DNA of 64,000 nt from Puccinia triticina. Taxonomy: Eukaryota > Basidiomycota > Pucciniomycetes > Pucciniales > Pucciniaceae. Below the pieces are notes generated by a model, which was not told the origin of the DNA, made no database searches, and worked only from the letters and a program-made list of their open reading frames with translations. The stretch is taken from NCBI RefSeq assembly GCF_026914185.1, contig NC_070559.1, forward strand, positions 5,811,501 to 5,875,500, read 5' to 3'. The position numbers and the translations under genes are program-made. Of the stretch, positions 22,937-34,330 are shown one piece after another. How positions within the stretch are numbered: the stretch's first letter is position 1; each line of letters opens with the position of its first letter.

Positions 22937-23322
22937 GGCCCTGTTTGGCACCGATATAAATATAGGTGATATAATCACCGGTTAATTCAATAAAAAATAC
23001 AAAATTCAACATAAAGCCTCCAAATTTTTTTTGTGGGCAACCTAAAGTGCTGGTCTCTTCAACTTTGAAATCAGATTCAACTGATTCAGCCATCTTCAGC
23101 ACCATAATACCATTATATCACTTTTGACCAATATGAAGTGATATAATGGTATTATGGTGCTGAAGATGGCTAGATAAGTTGATTCTGGGTTCACAGTTGA
23201 AGAGACCAGCACTGTAGGTTGCCTACAAGAAAAATTTGGAGTCTTTATGTTGAATTTTGTATTTTTTATTGAATTAACCAGTGATTATATCACCTATATT
23301 TATATCAGTGCCAAACGGGGCC
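22937..23322. mobile_element. Foldback MITE, Tourist/PIF-Harbinger type
   Basis: The two halves are near-perfect reverse complements of about 190 bp each, centred near 23125. Termini are GGCCCTGTTTGGCAC and GTGCCAAACGGGGCC; the flanking 3-bp duplication is TAA (22934-22936 and 23323-23325). A GGCC..GTTTGGC terminus with a TAA target is typical of Tourist-like elements. Non-coding. Confidence 0.88.
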
Positions 23323-23325
23323 TAA

Positions 23326-24108
23326 CTTACAACTCTCAAAGTGGCCTGCTGGATCAGTCAACTTCACTGCTCACAACCAATGTCCAAGCTTCATTGACAA
23401 ACTTGGTGTCGTTGGTGTTACGAGACACCAAGACCGGTGTGGTGGCCCCTCTTGTGGCCAGCTAGTCAGGAATATCACCGCTGCCAGCAAGATCATCAAG
23501 AATCAACTTCCCTCTCACTCTTCAAGACTCAAGAATCCCCCCCTCAAGATCCTCAAGATTCATAGTCAGAGTCTCTTTTCCATCCCTGCTCAGTCCTGTA
23601 ACTTCACCCCTCTTCTTAATATTCCTTTCCCCCTTCCCTCTTTCCACTACTCTTTCCAACCACCTTTCCCATTTCCCTTCTTTCTCAGTTCCCCATCCCT
23701 CTTCACTTTCTTGGTCCAAACACAGCACCTGCTGTGGGTTTATCTCCCTGTTTTCTGGTTTCTTCCCTTCCCGTGTGGCATGGCTGTTTTTGATTTTTTT
23801 TCTGTCTTCTCTTTACTTGCTTCCTTCCATTCTTCTCACTGCCTTTTGTTTCTTTTGTGTCTCATTTCACTCTGCTTCCTTTATTTCTTTGTGCTGTGTT
23901 TCTCTTTTTCCTGCTTCTATTGCTTGTGTGTGTGTGTGCGCGCGTGTAGCGCGCGGGAGGATGTGATGAAATGTATGTGACATGTGGCTCTCCTGGAGTC
24001 CAAGTTCGCCGAACTTGGATGATGGGAGAGGCATGGTGTTCTGATCCCCAGAATACGGACCATCATCGAGTCTATTGATCTTATCGTCTGAGTTCAAACT
24101 TTGGAGCT
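23326..24108. other. Pyrimidine-rich stretch, no gene
   Basis: From about 23500 to 23920 the plus strand is strongly biased to C and T, ending in a GT/GC dinucleotide run near 23925-23945. Frames here are low-complexity artefacts of that bias. Confidence 0.5.
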
Positions 24109-24783
24109 TTGCTCCCCGATCCCTTCCATCCAGATCCGCATCCATCTCCTCTGTTCCTTCTTAAGATCACCTTCCTCTTCTTTCCAAACACCAACAACCG
24201 CCGCCGAGGATCCAACACCCCGGCGAACATCTCAAAACCACCCCAAAACCCACAAGCTATCCCAGATCCCCCCCCCCCCCCCCCCCCTTTCCAGCACTCA
24301 TCCTCACAGACCATTCAACCACGAGATCAGCCTAAACAGCAACCATCCCCTCACACGACTGCCGCCGCTTAGCACGGACAGGAGTCCCTCACCGGCGCGC
24401 CGGGGGAAACCCAATCTATCAGGCTGAACAGACAACCGAATAAGCTTTTCCCGGTTCAGGCGGTGCTCAGACGGCTAAAAGAGGCAGGCGGAGCGGTCAC
24501 CTCCTTATTTGGCTACCACATGGACGGGTTGAGACAACACCTGACTAGAGGAAAGGTTACCCAAGTTGCTCACGGGGTCTGGGAACTTGGCGGCTTCCAT
24601 GGAATCACGGGACACTCCTTCCGAGTGGGAGGAGCGTCCCTACGCTTCACCCTTGGAATTTCTGTCATGGAGATATGCGCCATAGGAAGATGTAAGTCGA
24701 ACACCTACCTACTGTACATCCGAGAGTACTCAAAACAAGAGCTACTCGAGATGGTGGAGATCTTAAACCAACTCAACGAGTAA
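24109..24783 (+). pseudogene. Tyrosine recombinase C-terminal remnant (DIRS-like)
   Basis: The frame runs from 24109 through a Pro-rich stretch encoded by a run of C at about 24267-24287, is stopped by TAG at 24370-24372, and continues to 24783. The C-terminal part carries the conserved HxxR box (ITGHSFRVGGASLRF), and the nucleophile region (TYLLYIREYSKQEL) with the expected Tyr. The N-terminal catalytic Arg region is missing. The HSFRVGGAS and LYIREYS pattern is that of recombinases carried by DIRS-type and related elements in fungi. Together with the RT/RNase H remnant at 13002-14242 on the same strand, it may represent the other end of such an element. Confidence 0.75.
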
Positions 24784-25057
24784 AATCTAGCGTCATAAAT
24801 AGCTTGGAATGACAAACGCGGCCAAGACCCGCTTACAAAAAAAAAGAGCCTTATTGAAGAAGCATGGTGTGGAATAACTAACGGAGGATGCACCAATGGG
24901 AGATATGGGTGTACGCTGGGCTCAGGCTTCCTAGTCTGAGCATCTGGGTCTGTACGGACCCCCATTCTTCCCTGTGCATTTCTCTGCTCTGTTTCTGCTT
25001 GGGGCTCTCTCTGATCCCCACTTGGTCTGATGGGGTCTTTGGGAACCATCTTGGGAT

Positions 25058-26393
25058 CAATGGTGAAAGGCTGCGCTGCGCTACAAAAAGCACCCGTTTT
25101 AGCGCAGCGCAGCGGGTTCCCGCTACGTGCGCGCCCCAAAAAGCTGTAGCGCAGCCATAAGCCACTGCGCTACGGCTAAATGAAGCTCACTTGCGCTATC
25201 TCCCCAGGTGAAAAAGCGCAAGCGCAGCGGGAAAAGCTGCGCTTTTGAGCTAGAATAGCGCAGCGCAGCTGAAAAAAGCTTTTTGGCGCTAAAGTTGTGC
25301 TACATGCGCTTTTCTGCTATGGAAGCGTAATAGCGCAGCAGCTCTGATTTGTTTTGAGGCGGCAGCGTAGCCCACAGTCGAGGTCTTGGATATGATGGAT
25401 CCCAAGACCTCTGCTGTGCGCTGCGAGAGACTCCGGAGAGGATGGCCGCTGGCTTTGCAAATACACCTTGGCTCCTCCAATTCATACATCCCGCTGTGGT
25501 TTGGTCCCTCAAGTTCTACTTCCCTCCCCTTCCTCAGTCTGTCACCCCCATCATCTGTTCTTTCAGAGTTTTTTCTTTGCAATTTTTTTAGTTATGGCTG
25601 CCGAAGACAAAGACCCCAGACAATCAACCCCTCCAAAAAATCCTGACCTCGCCAGTGATCAACATCAATCAAACCGCAGAGAATCTTCCCATATGCAAAC
25701 CCCAATTACTTGCGACTATCTTGCTTGTCCTGCGAGCTCTGCTTCGGTTGAACAAACATTCTCTGGCGCAGCAAAGGTGTGCTCATCAGGTTGGTCTAGT
25801 CTTTTGTTCCAAACAATCAAGCACTGCATTAGCAGCCACATGTGGCTTTGAAACAATGTTAGGATGGAAGGCAAGTTTAAGGATTGTCAGAAACTTATTG
25901 ATGTGGTGCTTAAGAACCCCAAATTTTGTGAGGCCGCAAACATGGCAAATTGAGGAACATCAAAATAGATTATTGGGACGACTAGCTTTTTTAATATCTC
26001 CCCCATTATATGTCCCCCCTCTGCAAACTTCTTCCTTTTTCTCCATACTACCAAATCAACCATTAAAATAAAATATAAAAGCTACTTGCTCCCTCCGCCC
26101 CAAAAAAGGCGCAAAAAAACGCTATAAATTAGAGTAGCGTGCTGTTTGAAAGCTACTTCCTCCCCTCCCCCAAAAAAAGCGCAAAAAAGCGCTATAAAGT
26201 AGCGTAGCGCGCTATTTATAGTGGCAGCATAGCGCTTTTGCGCTATTTTATGGCTACAAACAGCGGCTAAAAAACAGAAAAGCTACAAGCTTGCGCCAAA
26301 AAGAACAAGCGTAGCCCAAAAACGCAGGAAAAAGTGCAGCGCATCCGGGCCAAAAATCACTGCGCTATCTGCAGCGCAGCACTTTCACCATTG
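25058..26393. mobile_element. Degenerate hAT element with GCGCTA-rich ends, 1336 bp
   Basis: Termini CAATGGTGAAAGGCTGCGCT at the left and the reverse complement of CAATGGTGAAAGTGCTGCGC at the right. TTGGGAT is repeated directly outside (25051-25057 and 26394-26400). Both subterminal zones (about 25070-25390 and 26095-26380) are packed with GCGCTA, AGCGCA and related words. The centre holds a hAT transposase C-terminal fragment, which supports the superfamily assignment. The terminal word composition resembles the MITE at 13253-13698. Confidence 0.75.
25714..25953 (+). pseudogene. hAT transposase dimerisation-domain fragment
   Basis: Reads DYLACPASSASVEQTFSGAA, then ISSHMWL, a TGA at 25849-25851, and on in frame to a TGA at 25951-25953. 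This is the conserved C-terminal hAT dimerisation segment (CPASSASVER..FS). Context CTT-TGA-AAC suggests a former CGA Arg codon. No upstream catalytic core remains. Confidence 0.8.
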
Positions 26394-26424
26394 TTGGGAT
26401 GGTGCCACACCCAAAGACACCCCC

Positions 26425-26640
26425 CACTGCCAGCATATTTGGCTGGGATGAAGTCATCCCAGTTTAACTGGGATGCACTCAACCAATTTAAAATGGATTG
26501 ATTCTGATCAATGAAATATAAATCCAAGGGGGGTACCTTGGATTTATATTTCATCAGTTGAGATCAACCAAGTTTAAATTGATTGATTTCATCCCAGTTT
26601 AACTGGGATAACCTCAACCCAGCCAATTATGCTGGCAGTG
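26425..26640. mobile_element. CACTA-type MITE, copy 2
   Basis: Starts CACTGCCAGCATATTTGGCT and ends AATTATGCTGGCAGTG. The inner part is palindromic around GGGGGGTACC. Flanks are CCC and CCT, so the 3-bp duplication is imperfect. Same family as 22693-22906 and 60008-60223. Confidence 0.85.
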
Positions 26641-27093
26641 CCTGGCCCCGGGTGGTAGCCCCCCCCCCCCGGCCCACACAGCACCTAGGCCAAACCCCCC
26701 GCCAAAAGTGGGGCGCGCGGTCTAGGCTAGGGGACGCAACGCTGTTTAGCCCTTGGCTAAACAGTGGTGTGCTCCCTGAATCTGTTCAAATTTAGAGCTG
26801 CGTGAGAATGGACTACATAGATATTCTTTCATTCATTATAAATACAGAGACAAATCAACATTGTTTTCTTTTCCAATATTCTCTTAGTTACAAGTTTCTA
26901 GTTGTAACGGATATTATGATGTGTCATTATAATGAGGAGTGGCAGCGGCAAGACTGAGGAGTGACGGATGAGAAATGTCAGCAAAAAAGCACATCTTGCG
27001 GTGGCTGCCAGCATTGGCAGCGAGGCACTAGCATTCCCTTTAAGGGCTCCAAGACTTACTACCAGATACTTCCATTTACTAATCTAGCACCAC
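26641..27093. other. Short intergenic stretch
   Basis: A C-run and a 10-bp-stem hairpin (CTGTTTAGCC / GGCTAAACAG near 26741-26763). No gene seen. It is the 3' flank of the split nuclease gene. Confidence 0.4.
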
Positions 27094-28137
27094 TCATAGG
27101 TCACCATGGCGGAGCAGCTTTGCCTCAAGCTCCTCGATTTCAGCATCCTGTTCCTCTTGGTCAGCCTTTAGTTCGTCCTCAGCTCGCTTGCATGCGTCCT
27201 CCATTGCGGCCTCAGTTTCCGCTTGTTCGGCCTTTACTTTGGCCTCAAATTCTTCGTCAGCCAATTTGTTCGCCACCTCAAGCTGATCTGCTGCCCGCTG
27301 ACGTTCCGTTTTTTCCCACTCGTCGTAGGCAGATTTCTCAATAGCAGGAAGATCATCATACACGAGCTGACTAATGAATAGGCTGGCATGTTCGTCGGTC
27401 GAAACCCATTTGGGAAGCTTTCGTAATTCCGAGTCAAGTCAAACGTTGGCAAAAATCCAAACTAACTTGTCCAAGGTGTTGTCAACGCTGTCACCCAGGA
27501 CCTTATGGGCCGTTGGGAGGGATATGAATACGAATTGAACAACCGGTTCCTTTTGCGGTATAGCCGGGACGTTGTCTGCGCGTTTGGGGCGGTTTGATCC
27601 CACTTTCCAATGTGGTGCCAGCCACAGAAGCCAATCTTCGTGCAACTCGACGGGTATCGACGGCAGTCTTTTCCATGGAAAGTCGCATATCGATATGACG
27701 TAGAGTGGGTCGCATTCGTAATCCCACTCTTTTGCTTGCGCTGGCTTTGCAGGGGGGGCGTCTGGATTAAGCTTATTGATATTATCTCTCGGGGGCTTAG
27801 TACCCTTCCAGCCACTGTAGTCCCAAACTAGACGAGATCTGTTGTATACCATTCTATCGAGGTGGAAGATCTGAGCAGCTCGCTGCATTTCTATGTTGAT
27901 AATGGTGTTTTCCTTGGTTATCACGACAACGTCGTAGCATGTGATTGTGTCCGACTCGTAAGAGCCCGGGTGCTTATCAGGATACTTCACGCCACTGATT
28001 GTCGAAGCTCGCCGTGGTTGTTCAGAGCTTTGCTGGACTGGACTGAGAGCGGAACTCAAGACTGGGTTACTACTTTGAATCTTGACGATCACGACGTTTT
28101 CCTGCTCCAAGATACTATTCAGAAACGATATGAGAAT

Positions 28138-28636
28138 TAAAAGATTTCACAATACTAAGAGCGGATTGCTGGCCGACTCTGGTAGAGTAATAAGAATAAT
28201 AAGGAAATGACAGGTTTGACTGCTAAGCAGCTAGAGTCGCTCAGAGGCGACGAGGACGATAACGTTTGGACTTGGTAGGTGGAGCGCTTAACACTTGCCT
28301 ATCCGAGCTGCGAGGCTTTGGGCGCTGCTGGTGTCTTCTCTCGATGGGTCGGTGATCCTTCTGCTGAGGCTGGAACCTTGTAGGTCTTGGTGGGCGTCGG
28401 ATGGTAGCGTGCTTGAAGGTGTTCGAGTCGGCTTGGGTCGCTTCGGCACTTCGTCTGATGTCAACGTGGCTAATAACAGAGGAACAGGGTTTCAGCTCTC
28501 GCTTACTCCTCCTGTCTGGGAGTCGCATGCATATGCATGGACCTAGAGAATGCGCGGACTCACCGCTCCCCCTTGCGGGGTTAGGGTTTCTATCCTTGCG
28601 CTTCCTTTGACCCGGGACAAGCCCTGAGTCTTGACA
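28138..28636 (-). repeat. Copia 3' LTR, 499 bp
   Basis: Direct repeat of 32929-33427. Visible differences: GGCCGACT vs GGCCAACT, AGTCGCTC vs AGTTGCTC, GGACTTGG vs GGACTCGG, CTGCGAGG vs CTGCAAGG. All four are C/T or G/A changes at CpG. Confidence 0.95.
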
Positions 28637-30583
28637 TCCCGCCATGCTTCGAGCCGGTAGGATTGAAGCAACCAAAGACAAGGGTTTGATACCAATGACT
28701 TCAAGCGCTCTCCGGATGATGGCCCTGCCGACCGGTTTGGTTAGGAAGTCGGCGGCGTTTGCCTCAGAGCGAATGTAATTGAGCTGGATCAGTTTTTGAA
28801 GGACTAGCTCCCTGACGAAGTGCAAGCGTATTGACATATGCTTGGTACGGAAACTGTTTTGCGAAGTTTCGGATTTCGCTAGATCAATCGCCCCACGGTT
28901 GTCGACTAAGACCTGGACGTTCATTAGATTCTGTCGCACTTTGACTTCTGAGATGAGATTGGAGAGCCAGGCGAGCTCTCTACCCAGGTCTGATAGAGCC
29001 TTGTATTTGGCTTCTGTAGTTGACAAGGACACTGTTGCTTGCTTCGATGACTTCCAAGCGAGCAAGTGAGTCCCGGCCATGATAGCGAAACCTGTAGAGG
29101 ATCGTCTGGTGTCGGGACAGTTCCCCCAGTCTGCGTCAACGTAGGCTTTGATAGAGTTGTCCTGGTTCTTGCAGTACGTGAGGCCGAATGACTTGGTTCC
29201 GGCCAAGTATCTGTACACTTGAATTGCCGCATGGTAGTGTAGCATGCCGGGGTTTTCAAGATATTGGGATAACGAACTGACTGCATAGGATATGTCTGGT
29301 CGTGTCAAGACGCTCAGGTAGTTGAGAGAGCCGATTAGCGCGCGGAAGTTGACGCCGGTTTTTCTGAACTCTGCAATCTCTTGTTGCGTTGCTTTCTTCA
29401 AGTATGCTTTCGGGTTTAGAGGACATGATGCCGGGTGTAACTTCTCTAGACCAAACTCCTCCAGCTTTCTTTCTATGAACTGTGATTGGTTGATGTGAAC
29501 TCCCTTCTCGGATCGCTCGATATTCATTCCCAAAAGAAATTTAGCCTCGCCCAGATACTTTATTTTGAATTCCGCTTCCATTTCGCTTTTGAAGACAGCA
29601 GGCTTCTTGCTTATAAATACCAAGTCATCCACATGTGCATAGACGAAGGTGTCCTCCCTTCCTGGGACGTTAACTCGGTAGAATACGCACGGATCTGCAA
29701 TTGATATCGCAAAGCCAAGTTTCTTGAGGTAAATCGACAGCCGATTGTACCATACTAGAGGTGACTGGCGAAGGCCATAGATCGCCTTTTTAAGTTCTAA
29801 CACTGTGTTAGGCGGCATATCTAAACCAGGCGGTGGGAGAAGCGTGACCTTGTCTTCGAGAGGACAGGTCAGGAACGCACTGCGAACGTCCAGTTGATGA
29901 ATCTCCATGTCGTTATTGACCGCGAAAGAAATGAAGAGCCTCAATGAGCAGGGACGTCCTGTTGGTGCATACCGTGCTTCATAATTTAGGCCGTAGACCT
30001 GCCGAAACCCTTGCGCACATATGCGCGCTTTAAATTCCGTCACCTGATTTTCCGGGCCGAGCTTCTTGCGGAAAGCCCAAGTTGCCGGTATCGGCGAGTC
30101 CGACGGAACCCGTAGCCGCTGTAACCACACATCATGCTGTATCATGTTTGCGACTTCCTTGAGCTTGGCTTCCTTCCAATGAAGCGACTCCTTGGAGTTC
30201 ATAGCCTGCTTGTGAGTTTTCGGATCGAGTTCAACGGTTGTGTGATACATCTGCCGTCGACTATACGTTCGGATGTTGGCTGGGTCAATATCACTGGTGA
30301 TGCGCGTCGGGTGCCGGGGACCAATGACTTTTATGCAAGGTCTAGAGTTCGGCTCAAGAGGGTGATTGTGTTCGTCTTCCAAGTTGTCTCGCTGCTCTTC
30401 TTCTTGTTCTTCGCCTTCCTCATCTTCAAGGCGCGGACCCGGAGCGAGCTCATCTAAGATTCTGTTGATATCAGATTCTTCCTCCTCGCCCTCTTCTTCC
30501 TCCTGTCTCTGCATGTCTAGCACTTCCTCCTCGTTGAAGGGTAATGGATCTTCTTCGGTAAAGGACGGTAACTTGTTGATACC
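28637..30583 (-). pseudogene. Copia reverse transcriptase and RNase H
   Basis: The frame continues from the integrase part after a single TAA at 30584-30586 and runs on through the LTR to 28241. RT landmarks: QLDVRSAFLTCPLEDKV and the catalytic YAHVDDLVFISK. RNase H landmarks: AYVDADWGN, STTEAKYKALSD, VDNRGAIDLAKSE, TKHMSIRLHFVREL and NAADFLTKPV. An acidic linker (EEEEGEEEESDIN) near the beginning joins integrase to RT. All catalytic positions look intact; only the stop upstream breaks the polyprotein. The residues after about 28640 are LTR read-through and not functional. Confidence 0.9.
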
Positions 30584-31162
30584 TTAGGCGTTGTGACTCC
30601 TGTGTAGCGCTGGACACTCGGGAAACGTATGCTCATCAAAGTGAACATGTTTCGAGGTTACAAAAGATTTGTCTTCAGGTTGGAAAATGCAATACGAGGT
30701 AAAGTCGTTGTCGTAGCCGAGCATGATCCCATCCCATGCTATGGAGCCAAACTTCGTTCCTCTGTTCTGTTTTGGTTTCACGATCCAGGCGCGGCATCCA
30801 AAGGGCCTAAAGAAGTGCATGTTTGGCTTAAGACAAAACATTAATTCCATTGGAGAAGCTCGTGACTTGCTTAGAGATGGTAAGCAATTTGTGGTTGCCG
30901 TCGCAGACTTCACTGCCTCACCCCACCATTCAGGTGCCATATTGGCCTGCATCAAGAGGGTGCGTGTCATTTCGATTACCGTTCGATTAGCGCGTTCCGC
31001 AAAACAGTTGTGTTGAGGCGTGTAGGGAGGCGAGACGTTGTGTTGTACACCAGCTTCTTTGAGTATCCCGCTAAGTGCTTTGCTCACGAATTCACCTCCC
31101 CCATCTGATATGAGTTTCTTGATGCTCTTTCCAGTTTGATTCTCGAAAAAGGTCTTGTACAA
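30584..31162 (-). pseudogene. Copia integrase, C-terminal part
   Basis: Starts in a different frame from the upstream ORF, overlapping it by about 70 bp, so a one-base shift lies between 31092 and 31162. Contains the second Asp of the DDE triad (ISDGGGEFVSK) and the Glu (PQHNCFAERANRTV). The HHCC finger and first Asp are in the upstream part. Confidence 0.9.
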
Positions 31163-32861
31163 TGTACTCCAGGATTGCCGCCGGTGCGTCGCTCTTCAAC
31201 TTGAGTATCTCGGTATGAATATATCCAGAGTATTGATCTACTAGAGTCAGAAAGTAGCGAGCGCCACTATTTGTCGACGGAGTTATAGGACCAACTAGAT
31301 CCGCATGAACCACTTCGAGCGGACTGGATACGGCTTTAAAGTGACTGTTAAAGGGCAATCGGGTGAACTTGCCTTTCATGCAAGCTTCACATGCGCGAGT
31401 CGCATCGTTGGGTAACTGCTTTTCAAGCATGACTTCAATTCGCTTCTTGCTCGCGTGACCCAAGCGACGGTGCCAAAGTTCGAAGTCGTTGAGCTTAGCG
31501 GCAGGGGCTGCTTCGGAGAGATGTGCCACTGGTGCCTCCTGCGGCTCCCTGAGTCCTATGATTTCGAAGATTGAATTGGACGTGTTGATGCTTAAGGATG
31601 TTACATTGTCGATCCTGACTTCAAAGCCATTCTGCGACGGAGAAATCACTGCTTTGTTCACCATCAGCTGCGCGAACGATATTAGGCTTCTAGTCAGGTT
31701 CGGTATGTATAACGCATCTTTCAGGACAACCGTGGAGCCGTTGTCGAGCTGGAGCGTAGCGTTCCCTTTTGCTACTGCAAATAATTCATTCTGGTCCCAT
31801 TTATTGCCCGTGGCAATACTGATTTGGACTGGTGACGTCGTGTTGAATAATTCCAGGGCGTTAAGCATATGATGACTCGCCCCTGAGTCTAGGACCATCC
31901 TGAGTTTCTCGTTGCTGGAATTGGGTCCGGTTAGATAGCCAAAAGTCGGTCTTACTATGTTTGCGGCATTAGTCGGTTCCGGAGCAGCAGTAGTTACCAG
32001 ACCAGTAGGAGGGTTCTGTCGCGACTTCTTGTATAATCCCGGGTGGAGCGTCCAGCAATTTTCCTCGGTATGGGACGTGGCCAGGGGATTGTGCTTTTTA
32101 TTGGCGCATGGATGCGGATTGAAACGCCTTTTCTTCTGATTATTGTTTCGATTAGAGGAAGATTGAGCTTGCGCGTTGAGAGCCGTAGATGCGATATCCG
32201 AACCAGATAAGGATTCTTCACGATTCATCGTAGCCGTTACGGCATTGTGGTGCGCGATATCGCGCAGTTTTGCAATGATCTGCTTTGGATGAGAGAGCAT
32301 TTCAGAGTTGCTAATCAACGTCTCCATGAGAGACGGCCGCTTTCTGGAGATTCTTGCAATGATCGTGCAACTAAGTATGGTGCCCGGAACGTCTAGCCCC
32401 ATGGCAGCGAATTCAGCCAGCATTGATTCGAGTTGGGTAATGTATTTGTTTATGTCGTTGTTGTACTGAATGTCTTCCCATTTTCTCCAGGCGTGGTAGA
32501 TAGCAAGAACGGATGCTGAAGCATACTCTCCTTTGATTTCTTTCCAGAGAGTAAAGGCGTTGTTGACGTTTTCATTGGTAATGACGTGATTGTAGATATC
32601 GTCTTTGATATGTCCGCTGATGACCGCCGCGGCTCGTACATACTCCAATCTGGCTTCTTCCGAGGCGTTGGGAGGCAGGGGTTGCTCGATGCACTTTAGA
32701 AGGCTTTTGACAGCCAGGTAAGTCTTGACCTTTCTTTGACATATCGGGAAGTTTTTACCGTCAAACGTCGGGCATTTAAACAAGTCCCGATCATCGCTGG
32801 TGGTGGCTGTGGCAGTTGCATTTGATGAAGAAGCGGCAGGAGTCTGTCGAGTTCCGGCCAT
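31092..32861 (-). pseudogene. Copia Gag, protease and integrase N-terminus
   Basis: ATG at 32861. Gag (about residues 1-230) ends in a Cys/His cluster of the type CANKKHNPLATSHTEENC. The aspartic protease active site is MVLDSGASHHML. The integrase zinc finger is LWHRRLGHASKK...CEACMKGK, followed by the first catalytic Asp in VVHADLVGPI. The frame shifts just before the second Asp. Length and order are normal for a fungal copia element. Confidence 0.92.
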
Positions 32862-32928
32862 GGCGATCCGCTCTTAGTTATGTTGTGCTAAGGTCGGGAG
32901 GTTCCGAGATTCCTCGAGACTGTAAATC

Positions 32929-33427
32929 TAAAAGATTTCACAATACTAAGAGCGGATTGCTGGCCAACTCTGGTAGAGTAATAAGAATAATAAGGAAATG
33001 ACAGGTTTGACTGCTAAGCAGCTAGAGTTGCTCAGAGGCGACGAGGACGATAACGTTTGGACTCGGTAGGTGGAGCGCTTAACACTTGCCTATCCGAGCT
33101 GCAAGGCTTTGGGCGCTGCTGGTGTCTTCTCTCGATGGGTCGGTGATCCTTCTGCTGAGGCTGGAACCTTGTAGGTCTTGGTGGGCGTCGGATGGTAGCG
33201 TGCTTGAAGGTGTTCGAGTCGGCTTGGGTCGCTTCGGCACTTCGTCTGATGTCAACGTGGCTAATAACAGAGGAACAGGGTTTCAGCTCTCGCTTACTCC
33301 TCCTGTCTGGGAGTCGCATGCATATGCATGGACCTAGAGAATGCGCGGACTCACCGCTCCCCCTTGCGGGGTTAGGGTTTCTATCCTTGCGCTTCCTTTG
33401 ACCCGGGACAAGCCCTGAGTCTTGACA
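32929..33427 (-). repeat. Copia 5' LTR, 499 bp
   Basis: Same length as the 3' LTR, about 99 percent identical by eye. Right border CTTGACA is followed by the AGAAT duplication. Confidence 0.95.
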
Positions 33428-33495
33428 AGAATCGTGGGATTTTTCATAATTCTATTGAATGCCACGTCTGATGTTGGTGCAATCAGCTCTGGCAT

Positions 33496-34330
33496 GTTGG
33501 CGACTGGGATGACGCTGGTGGTAAATTTCAAACGCGAGTGGTGAAAAAATATCCGGTTGACGAAGGAATGAGTACAGAGCTTGATGGTAGATGTAAGACG
33601 ACACCCGGTTGAACCCACACACCTGAAAATGGTCCTCTTGCAGTAGATTCGCGGCAACTAGCTTGCGAGACGCACAGCTGTGGAATGGAACGAGGAGGCC
33701 GGGCGATGTGAACAAAGGTGATTGGATTTTGATTAGTCAGCTCGTTTTTGTTTTATCCCAAAAAAGCTGGTGGGTTATACGGCTGTTGAGTTGTGGGAAG
33801 TGGGATCTAGTGGGATTGAAGGGGGCCGGGGCCGTCATTTTTGTGTGGAAGAAGGGAAAAGGGCAACTATGTAGGGGTGAGTGAAAGAGCTCACGACGCT
33901 GCCGTCGGTTTTTCTCCGTCGATTTTGTGGTTGGTCCTAACTTAACTAAGTCCCTCCCGAGGGAGGCCGAAGACCTCCCTCTGGGAGGGACTTATGCCTT
34001 ATCGGTGAAATTTGCCTGAGAGAAATGTTGATAATCCTTCCTTTTTTATGCTAAGGCCCCTGCGCGGTGCCATCTTTGTTTAATCACCCTCTACATTTAC
34101 ACTTAGAATCATTAGAAGCCTGGCTATCCCCTGCCACCTTCATCTTTATTTTTCTCCCTCCCAAACTCAAGATACGAGGCATGTAGTAAAAAAAACCTCA
34201 TGCTTGCTAAAACAGCCAAGGCATCATTGTTTTTTGATTTGGCTCCCTCGGGATTTGGATTGAACTGGGGCAAATGCATGTTCCCACAAGCATCCTGCAC
34301 CTTTCCAAAGGTCTCAGATCTGTCAAACCA
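33496..34330. other. 5' flank of the split nuclease gene; no other gene seen
   Basis: Frames upstream of the nuclease ATG are open on the minus strand to about 33715 but do not look like a known domain. A hairpin element lies at 33947-33994. Confidence 0.4.
33947..33994. repeat. Short hairpin element of the AAGTCCCTCC family
   Basis: TAAGTCCCTCCC at the left pairs with GGGAGGGACTTA at the right; an inner GAGGGAGG/CCTCCCTC stem surrounds CCGAAGA. Left flank CTTAAC and right flank TGCC are shared with other units. Confidence 0.7.

Larger units (their letters stand above)
28138..33427 (-). mobile_element. Ty1/copia retrotransposon, 5290 bp, nearly identical LTRs
   Basis: LTRs of 499 bp at both ends differ at about four positions. 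The 5-bp duplication AGAAT flanks it (28133-28137 and 33428-33432). Purine tract GGCGGGA precedes the 3' LTR on the minus strand. Gene order gag, protease, integrase, RT, RNase H defines Ty1/copia. The coding part has one frameshift (integrase, about 31092-31162) and one TAA (30584-30586). In coding orientation the LTR begins TGTCA and ends CTTTTA, so its last bases are not the usual CA. Confidence 0.95.
27094..33495 (-). pseudogene. PD-(D/E)XK nuclease (Rpn/transposase-like) gene split by a copia element
   Basis: Minus strand. The 5' piece is 33495-33428 (ATG at 33495; PTSDVAFNRIMKNPTIL) and the 3' piece is 28137-27094 (ISFLNSILEQENVVIVKIQ onward). Both are in one frame if the 5-bp target duplication is counted once, giving 369 codons before insertion. 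The order TSDxxFxRI, ISFLNSIL, Asp in CYDVVV and ExQ in INIEMQ matches the PDDEXK_2/Rpn family of recombination-promoting nucleases. A TGA at 27439-27441 (GTT-TGA-CTT) then stops the frame before a Glu/Ala-rich coiled-coil tail (27363-27094). The gene is dead twice over: insertion and stop. Upstream exons cannot be excluded. Confidence 0.8.

Noticed and set aside
28241..28636. C-terminal extension of the copia polyprotein
   Set aside because: It is read-through into the 3' LTR; the same peptide is encoded in the 5' LTR.
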